This document shows positions 56,918-64,000 of a stretch of 64,000 bases of DNA, one piece after another (position 1 is the first letter of the stretch; every line of letters starts with the position of its first letter). The notes below the pieces were generated by a model. The model did no database searches, was not told the DNA's origin, and saw only the letters and a list, made by a program, of their open reading frames with translations. Source of the stretch: Neoceratodus forsteri. Lineage: Eukaryota; Chordata; Ceratodontiformes; Ceratodontidae. The stretch is from contig CM057459.1 of the NCBI GenBank assembly GCA_016271365.2, forward strand, positions 493,409,501-493,473,500, written 5' to 3'. The position numbers and the translations under genes were made by a program.

Positions 56918-57325
56918 GATCACAATACTGGTGGACTGGACACCCCCAGTGTCACTCTTATGTTTCTGGGTGGGGTGTGGGATGGTGGGTGTTGAGACAG
57001 TGGGTCGGGGGAGGTGCATAGATATAATTTCAAAGAAATAAATCAGTGGTCATGGTGGAACAAGGCGCACTCCACCATATCTAAGATGGCTTCCACATTC
57101 TACTGCCCATGCACTGGTGGTCACGCATGTGCAGTAGAGTACAGTGGCCATCTTGGACACAGTGGAGTGTGCTGTGTTCTGCATGACAGTTGCTTTTTTT
57201 CTTTAAATTATAATTATGCCCTAACACACCCCAATGTCTCAGCACCCACCATACCACCCCATCCCACCCCCTCCAAAAACATAAAAGTGACACTGGGGGG
57301 TGCACAGTTCTCCAGTATTGTGATC
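56918..57325. mobile_element. Foldback hairpin of 408 bp
   Basis: The ends are gatcacaatactgg (56918-56931) and its exact complement (57312-57325). Both arms of about 200 bp align along their whole length (cccccagtgtcac, ggtgggtgttgagac, gcactccac, aagatggc) around a centre near 57118. No target duplication is clear: the flanks are cat and agg. No coding region is seen; the 57014-57475 frame is a shadow of the arms. Confidence 0.8.
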
Positions 57326-57720
57326 AGGCTGCCACCAAGTTTTAGAGTAAAGCATAGAGCAGTGCTACTGGAGACAAGGAGTGGAGTGCTCCAGGGATGT
57401 CTCAGACATGGAAGCGACTGTGCTGCATGTCCAACATGTTCACTCGGAGGGAATGTGCTGGCCCTTTTTTTATAGCAAGAGGTCTTCAGAGCTATGCTCA
57501 CTGCAGCCCTAAAAAGCAATGATTAAACTAGTGAACCTGGAAAACTAGAACGCAACTGTAGCAACAACAAATGTTAAGCTTTATGAACTCCTTAATCTTC
57601 TAATAGGAGGAGGGGATACTGTGAGGATACTACACGCAAGCTACCAACATTAATAACAGCCACTTAAAAACAAACAGAACTACTACTGAAGTTAATCAAA
57701 AAAACTAAGAGAATGAAGAA
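57326..57720. other. Unassigned
   Basis: No coding pattern or recognised repeat up to the GATA microsatellite. Confidence 0.3.

Positions 57721-57764
<44 letters not shown>
57721..57764. repeat. (GATA)n microsatellite
   Basis: About eleven uninterrupted ataG units. Confidence 0.98.
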
Positions 57765-57766
<2 letters not shown>

Positions 57767-57842
57767 AAACAATAAATAAGATTAAATACATAAATAAGAT
57801 TCTGTTAGGCAAACTGCCTAGCAGAATGCTATATCTGCAGTC

Positions 57843-58118
57843 TTGCCTGATATAGGAAGAAATAAACCAGATCCGGTCCTACCTAGTACACTGACTGTAG
57901 TTACTAAATGTAATGAGAAAGTCTCTTCCCTATACACCCTCAACCTTAAAGTACCTCAAGGCTCCATTCTTACACTTTGCCTTAGTGTGTTTGTAAACAA
58001 CCTCCCACTAGTATGTTTTGGTCACAGTTCAAGTAAAATCCCCTTCCAAATGTCTAAAGCTCACAAAACCTTTACCATGAAATCCTTTGTGACAGCTACT
58101 GTACTCCAATCATCTTGA
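57843..58118 (+). pseudogene. LINE reverse transcriptase scrap
   Basis: LKVPQGSILTLCLSVFVNNLPLVC matches the GVPQGSILGPLLF-NNLP block of CR1/L2-group RTs and is close to GVPEGSILGLLLF-NNLPTVC of LINE C. Only this block can be read, so it is a small relic. Confidence 0.55.
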
Positions 58119-60769
58119 GTGCTCTTCCCAACAACAGAACAGAAAGGGAAACAGACACCCTGGTGGCATGCTGAAGGTTCCCGAACAGTTCAGCATAGCA
58201 TAACGCCCAATTGATTGGGAAATTATGAGGGCAGCCAAATAGATGCTGTGATGATCCTGCATGTCTTTAATCTCCTTCCATAGACTGGCATCTTCAGAGG
58301 GCTAATGGCAGGGCTCAGAGTCGCTGTCCTCATTCAAGGACTGGTTTCTAGAATATGTCTAGCAGTACTAGACCAGAGATCACTGTAGGGATGATTTATG
58401 GTACAGTACTATATGTTTAATTTGGCTAGTTAGGTTACGGTAGTAGAAATACTATAGTAAACCTCCAACTGATAATTTATCTTCATGGATTCTTTGAAGG
58501 TATAGACATGCTTAACAATAGACAACAGACAGTCCAGTACACATACAGTAATGGATTCAGGCATGACAACAGAAAAAAATATCTTGGAATCAAGTGCTGA
58601 TTTATTTAAAATAAGTCCAAATCAAAGGTGAGAAAGACAGAGGTACTAACATTACAGTTAAACAAACAAGAGCAGTTTAGTCATACCCTTTGGTAGTATA
58701 CTAGACCTTTCCCAGGTAAAGAGGGGATTTAAGGAGCCTGACTATTGAGACCACTGTCAAGAAGGCAGGTGAGCTTTGATTTCTTCTCCAAGATGTCAGA
58801 GACTGTTTTCTCTTAGTCAGGTTCTGGAGCTGATAAGCTATCTAGCAGCTGGTATGTCTGAAATACAAAGTTTAGTTCAAAAGATAGTTTCTCAGTCTTA
58901 TTCTTAATTCAGTATTTTAGTTCAAATGGATTAGCACAAGTCAGAGTTCTACAGTGGTTCTTCTCACAGGTAGTACCTTACTCTGGCTAGTAGGATGACA
59001 CTTAAAATAATTCCATTAAAGTTAGAACTTATTGACAATTAGACATTTCTTCATTCTGCAGTTTACAGTACAGTACATGTGGCTTCTGCCCTTGAGACTT
59101 TGGACCCAAAATTTAAAGTACAAACTGCTAGTACTTCTTCTGGTTGCCTCTTGCAAACAGGTTTCTGTGACTCTTTTCATATGTACAAACTTGTCCTTGA
59201 AGCAGGTGGTGAGTGGATGGCAAGAACACTGTGACAGGCTTGAACAGGGTTATTTCCTGACATCTAGCTCCCTGACTCTTTAAATTATTTATTTAGTATG
59301 TTTAGTTCTGCTTTATTTACTGTACTTACAATGCTGTAATGTAGTTACAGAGAGTCAGAGGCAGTACAGCATTTCAGCACTGGCATGGAGAGTTGCATCA
59401 GAGAGAAACCCGGGGTCTCGAGGCACAGCAGGGAGAACAAAAAGAGTACAAATATTGTAGAAAAACCAAAATGGTGAGAGGAAGAAGAGGACAATACTGT
59501 AGAATTACTGTACAGGAGACAATATTTCAGCAAAGAACATTGTGAATGCATACTCTTTGAAGTGGAGCAGAGAGAGGGGGAGGGGTGAAGGGAGAAGCTC
59601 ACAAGGTTCAGGCATAATGAATAAGAGAATTTGCTTGTGTGGGGGTTAACAGGTGCTGCACTACAGTTATCGGATGGCCTGCATGAATCCCACATAATGA
59701 GGAGAACAGCTGTAGGGGGGGAAGTGCGATAGACCACAGCTTATTTTTTCTGCTGGCTTGCACTGCACTATCTTGAGACATTAAATGTATGTGTTGAAAA
59801 TGTTCTAGCTCTGTAGCATAGTAGACTGAGTCAGTGGTTGTGTGGTTGCGTACATTGTGCCAGATCCAGGTCTGAAACATGCAGGCGGCAAACTTTTTTT
59901 TCTTCAATCATACACTGCATTGAGGGATGTTTCTATTTATGCTGGGGATGCAGAGAGCACATTGTATTTAAGATTTTTATTAATTTTTGCTCCCTGACTA
60001 CTCACACATCGACCCTTAGTGCCACTTTCCACTTTGTTCAAGGAGATGCGATGCAAAGTCACAGGGAAGCCAGCACACATAGTTTCCTGATGCGCACTAC
60101 TGTATAGAGGTGACTCCAATGTTTGCTAAACTTGGATCTCTCCCCAATCAATCAAAACCGGTTCATCTTGGTCATCCATGTTAGCCTGCTCCATTGCTTA
60201 CCTGAGCTCCGAGGCTCTTCTGTGCTCACTTACTGTATTACATACAGATGCAACCTACCATGATTTTAGCTGTACTACTGTACTTCCAGTAGCATCTATA
60301 ATTTTTTTAATTATGTGTACTGTATATAAAAATATCAGGAGTAATAGAAATTTCAAAGCTAAGGCATGTGGTGTACAGTACAGTACAGTACAGTACTTCA
60401 CTCTACAGTGGTAGCAATAATGGAAAATCTGAGCAAGGGATATAAACTACATCACATAGTTCTAAAATGGTGCTTTCTTGCAGTATGTAAATCAGAAACA
60501 CCCACTAGGAGAATTAAAAAACCTGCAGAGATGAAACAGCAACAGAATTGAAACCAGTGTTAAAGAATCAACTTCTACTGGGGAAAATGGCTTAATGTTT
60601 CAACTCAGTTCTCCTTAAAACTTTTTGTCACTGAAAATGCAACAAATGCTAGGAGCTGAAATCTAAAACTTTCAGGTTTGTTAGATTTAGGCCAAGGCAT
60701 TTCCTGTTCTATCTGGTTTCACTACAAAATGTTCAGATTTTAAACAATTAATAAAACAAATTCTTATTA
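58119..60769. other. Unassigned, 2.6 kb
   Basis: No credible coding region, tail or inverted ends are seen. Frames such as 59345-59737 (minus) and 59838-60107 have no known domain. The word tactgta or tacagta is frequent. It may be very old repeat or single-copy intergenic DNA. Confidence 0.3.
60373..60396. repeat. (GTACA)n short tandem repeat
   Basis: Nearly five units of gtaca. Confidence 0.95.
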
Positions 60770-62072
60770 CCACGGCCCTCTGGCCATTGGACGGTGAAAT
60801 CACAGTGGCAGACCGAATCGAAAATGGTAAATTATTTGCCTTCTCAACTTTTAGTACAAAATATAAAGTACCTGCTTCCTTTTGTTTTAAATACCTTCAA
60901 ATTTCCCATGTTCTAACACAGTATTTTGGTAGCGGCCTTTGGGACCGGTTTATGGTTGGTCCTGTACTCAGTTCACTTTCCGGGAGACCCCCGTCCCATT
61001 ATGTCACCTTTTACTATAAGGCACTTCAAGCATGCTGTCATGAAAAAGATGGTGCACAACATTACACGTGGGATTGGTCCCTCCCTTCCACCTCTCAAAC
61101 ACCCCGTCAATGGCAACGTATCTGGAAAAGACTATATAAGGATATTCGGTGGGATCGATATAGGTTGCTTCAATTTTATGTGCTGCATGATCTATATTAC
61201 ACACCGGTAAAACTCAATAAGATGGGGCACCATACATCGAATTGTGCTCAGATGTGGTTCTGAAGGGTACACTTCTTCATATTCTCTGGGAATGTGACAA
61301 GGTTACCCCATTTTGGGCTGTCATCAGATCTAAATTGGACCCCATACTTGGGCTCCAGAATGCTTTCAGACCAGAAATCTGCATACTGGGTGATTCAGGT
61401 GAAACTCTTGTAGGCATTCAAAGGCAACATATGACACTGATATCTCTCTGCGCCAAGAAAATCATACTGCGCCATTGGTTAGATCAGCAAATCCCCCTCA
61501 TATGCAGAATGGCATAAGGAGATATTATTTGCTTTGCAAGCGGAATATTTTATAGCTAATATGTCCAAACATAATAAAAAATACCTGAGAATATGGGCAC
61601 CTTTATACACCCTGCTATCTGCCTAGGGGAGCCCTGATCCGGACCCAATCTTGTGGCAGTCCGGGATGGTTAATGGTTTAGTCTTTTTTTTTACTCCTCT
61701 TTACCTGACGGTGTGGCTATTCCTTTTATTGCTTTGGAAGGAAACTTGTCCTCGTATACATTATAGTGGCGAAATGGGTGGGTTGGGTAAGGGTATACTA
61801 GTTTTTGTTTGTTGGGGGGTTATATGGTACTTTGTTATGAGATTCAGATACTCTTGTTAGATAAAGCTAATCCTATCGGAATTTTTTAGTCTTGGTTATA
61901 AATGTCAGTAAACATTGTAATTCACAGTTGGTGTACAAACTAAGATATACAATGCTTAGATATATACTACTCGTTGTCTGTATAATAGTTTGCACAGGAG
62001 ATCTGCATATTGTTCGACAAATACATATTGTATCTTATATACTACAATAAAGCATATTAAATTTAAAAAAAA
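60770..62072 (+). mobile_element. L1-2, 5'-truncated L1 with 19-bp target duplication
   Basis: Flanks are ataaaacaaattcttatta (60751-60769) and the same with one change (62073-62091). The 3' end is A-rich (aataaagcatattaa then a run of a). Only the last part of ORF2 is present. It belongs to another L1 subfamily than L1-1, judging from the C-terminal text. Confidence 0.9.
60787..61517 (+). pseudogene. L1-2 ORF2 C-terminal part
   Basis: The open frame 60787-61263 (158 residues) is the region downstream of RT, with WQRIWKRLYKDIRWDRYRLL. After a frame change, LLHILWECDKVTPFW (61242-61517) is the conserved Cys-containing C-terminal block, comparable to MIWECPMVQTFW in L1-1. RT and endonuclease were never copied into this insertion. 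Confidence 0.82.
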
Positions 62073-62088
62073 ATAAAACAAATTCTGA

Positions 62089-62309
62089 TTAGGGATGGGT
62101 GGGTACTAAAATACCCAACCACCAAGACATCCTGCAGGTACCCCAAAAGTACTTTGAAAAACCCTACATAAAACCAAGTAATCAGAGTGGGTTGGGTAGT
62201 CACTACCTGATCCGTTCTACTACCCAATTACCCGACTCTGACCATAGCAAAAATCATGTAAAGACTGTTTTTGGAACTGTTACACTGTCTGTTAGGTGCC
62301 CCAATCCAT
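62089..62309 (+). other. Possible hAT-like terminus
   Basis: Directly after the L1-2 target site the sequence reads tagggatgggtgggta, which is like a hAT end. A matching complement is not found before the LTR at 62692. The region leads into the 78-bp array. Confidence 0.4.
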
Positions 62310-62691
62310 TATACCCATGGGCATTGCTGAGGCAGGTACCAGAGGCACAGGCTCTCTTTACAGAGTCTGCTGCTGTTTCCAAAATTATACCTATGGTAAG
62401 CATTGCTGAGGCAGGAACAAGAGGTGTTAGTGAGCCTGTTGCTGCTTCCAAAATTATACCCATGGTGGGCATTACTGAGGCAGGTATGAGAGGCACAGCT
62501 GCTCTTAGCAAGTCTGTTGCTGTTTCAAAAATTATACACATGGTGGGAATTGCTGAGGCAGGCATGAGAGGCACAGCTGCTCTGAGTGAGCCTGTTGCTC
62601 TTTTCAAAATTATACCCATGGTGGGCATTGCTGAGGTACAAGAGGTGCAGATGTTCTGAGGAGCCTGCTGCTGTTTCAAAAGGTATACCCA
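62310..62691 (+). repeat. 78-bp tandem array, about five copies
   Basis: The word gcattgctgagg recurs at 62321, 62400, 62469 (one unit shortened), 62547 and 62625. The unit also contains aaaattatacccatgg. Because 78 is a multiple of 3, an open frame of 186 codons (62099-62659) runs through it; the product is a 26-residue repeat, probably not real. The array is cut by the LTR at 62692. Confidence 0.9.
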
Positions 62692-63401
62692 TGTAGTGAT
62701 AGTATAATATGTTGATTATTGTCACTCCATTTTGTATGCTATTTCATGTAATGTATGTCATTTTATACTCCATTTTGTATTGTGTGACTCCATTTTACAT
62801 GCTGCTTCATTTAATTGGTGTTTTGCCTTTAGATAGCCTCATTATTATGTTTTGCTTCAGACAGTGTATTTTGCTGACTTGAAAGTCGTACATATTATCA
62901 GGCAACCTGTTTTTGTAGTTTTGTTTAAACTTCTGCTTAGCTCATAGTGTTCTAGGCACCTGGCCAGTGTTTGGAGCACAGTGACCTAGCAGGTGTAGGG
63001 AATTCTGAGCAGTCCTTATGGTGTGAATTCGCAACATCCTGGGAGCCCGGCCAGCTTCTAGAATGTGGGAAAACAACACTATGAGGACTGCACGGTTATT
63101 TTTAGCATAGAATAAGATATAAATGAAGCTTTCTCAATGCCTGGTTTGAAGCCTCTCCTGCAGGGTGGACGCATCGCTGTGGGGCCAGTTCTCGGTTCGA
63201 GAGACTCCTAGCCAGGCTGACAAGGGGGCTTCCCAGCCATTGGAAGAGGGCTTGGATGATGCTTTATTGAATCGGTGATGTATAACCTTTGTATTATATT
63301 TTGTTATAATAAAGCTTTGGCTTGCTGTACTTATTGTATTGTTATTGTGTGTATGTGAGTGTGAGTGAGTAAATAGCTGCCTGGTTTGAGTTGGCAGAAC
63401 A
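62692..63401 (+). mobile_element. Retroviral-type LTR (endogenous retrovirus), 5' LTR
   Basis: It starts tgtagtgatag and ends ggcagaaca, giving a TG...CA of 710 bp. Words such as actccattttgtat are repeated three times in U3. An aataaag signal lies at 63309 with a T/GT-rich stretch after it, as in R-U5. A primer binding site follows two bases later. The direction is plus and the internal region runs past the window end, so the 3' LTR cannot be seen. Confidence 0.75.
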
Positions 63402-63403
63402 TT

Positions 63404-63423
63404 TTGTGTAGTCGGCAGGATTC
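63404..63423 (+). other. Primer binding site, tRNA-Ser-like
   Basis: Sixteen bases, gtagtcggcaggattc (63408-63423), equal the complement of the 3' end of a vertebrate tRNA-Ser (AGA type) as I remember it. The preceding ttgt replaces tggc, giving two mismatches at the CCA side. The position, two bases after the LTR, is what a PBS requires. Confidence 0.6.
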
Positions 63424-64000
63424 AAAATAAATGTCTATTTTAGGAAAAAGGATGAGTTCTTTTTTTTAAAGGTGTATTAAGGCTCAAACAAGCAAGGGCA
63501 ACTGCCCTTTGTACTTGTAATTTGTGCTTGCTGCAAGTATATACTGTTAGAGCCAATGATGGCTTTACAGTTCAGGCTGCTTTTTAGGAGAAAAGCAGTG
63601 GCTGGTCAAGTAAAGTTAGATAAGCAACATCTAGAAAAGAAAATAAACTACTGTGGATGTACTCACAGTAGGTGACTACAGACGGATGATTTGAAAATCC
63701 CCCCATGTTGCCTATCTGTGTAGTTTCAAGTTTTCTGTATCAATTTCAGTTCCCTTGCCTCCTATAGAGGCTGAAACATTTGATCCTAAACCCAAGTACT
63801 GGGGACCTCTACCAGATGGATCTCAACCTAGTACTATTAGAGATTTTTGTTTGTTTTGTTTTTAAACTGCAAACCAGAGCTCTGGAAAAAGACTTGGTTT
63901 GGCAGGTTACTAAAATGGCCAAAAGAAAACCTTTAAAAGGGTTAAAACCTTTGAAAGAGTTAATAGCTGCAGGCTTGAAATTATCATGAAGGTCCTGCAG
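63424..64000 (+). pseudogene. Retroviral leader and start of gag-like region, incomplete
   Basis: The stretch after the PBS has no long frame. From about 63765 a frame of roughly 36 residues reads ETFDPKPKYWGPLPDG before a stop. A 69-residue frame (63780-63989) in another phase holds a Lys-rich stretch. By position these would be the leader and start of gag, but no gag domain can be recognised. The window ends here. Confidence 0.35.

Noticed and set aside
57014..57519. 153-residue plus-strand frame with Cys-rich start
   Set aside because: It spans the second foldback arm and is mirrored on the other strand.
59345..59907. Minus-strand frames of 99-130 residues as possible host gene
   Set aside because: Low-complexity Ser/Leu composition, no domain, no splice pattern; no second exon nearby.
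1..64000. CRISPR arrays, operons or bacterial genes
   Set aside because: Repeats found are satellites, microsatellites or transposon parts; gene content is eukaryotic retroelements only.

Overview
This window looks like vertebrate nuclear DNA made almost entirely of nested transposable elements. I found no host protein-coding gene, rRNA gene or intact tRNA gene. The mix of families is CR1- and L2-type LINEs, L1 with an ORF1/ORF2 layout, tyrosine-recombinase DIRS elements, long LTRs and foldback DNA elements. That mix and the nesting depth fit a large amphibian genome best; caecilian is my guess. The species cannot be proven from this sequence.

Layout. 1-860 is unassigned. 861-2757 is a 5'-truncated CR1 (CR1-1). 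2758-14631 is a DIRS element (DIRS-1). Inside DIRS-1 lie a near-complete antisense CR1 (CR1-2, 4846-9352), a sense CR1 3' fragment (CR1-3, 9358-10100) and two LINE 3' fragments (13232-13858 and 14025-14530). 14632-22855 is an antisense LINE (LINE B). It is split by a 5.2-kb antisense LINE of a related family (LINE A, 16953-22167) and by a sense CR1 ORF1 fragment (15886-16420). 22856-23445 carries a DIRS terminal sequence inverted relative to the one at 2762. 23905-34192 is a second DIRS (DIRS-2). It is split by CR1-5 (25325-28684), by a 1.08-kb insertion with 9-bp target duplications (31236-32311) and by a 1.3-kb perfect-centre foldback element with 8-bp duplications (32636-33941). 34193-35898 is a probable solo LTR. 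35903-44722 is LINE C, split by a 6.2-kb near-full-length L1 (37372-43619). A third DIRS scrap follows at about 44890-45110. 45720-48640 is an antisense L2. 49935-54790 is an antisense CR1 (CR1-6) split by a sense L2 (50305-53164). 55300-56510 is a satellite-like array of alternating inverted monomers. 56918-57325 is a second foldback hairpin. 60770-62072 is a 5'-truncated L1 with a 19-bp target duplication. 62310-62691 is a 78-bp tandem array. 62692-64000 is a retroviral-type LTR, a tRNA-Ser-like primer binding site and the start of the internal region, which runs off the window.

Activity. Every retrotransposon coding region shows stops, frameshifts or changed catalytic residues, so none looks autonomous today. 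The reverse transcriptase catalytic motif is unaltered in CR1-1, CR1-5, LINE C and L1-1. It is changed in CR1-2 and CR1-6 (FTDD), LINE A (YASD) and the two L2 copies (YTDD, YAND). Both DIRS copies read YLDN. Nesting gives relative ages: each host element is older than its inserts, and in several cases the reading frame is restored when the insert and one target duplication are removed.
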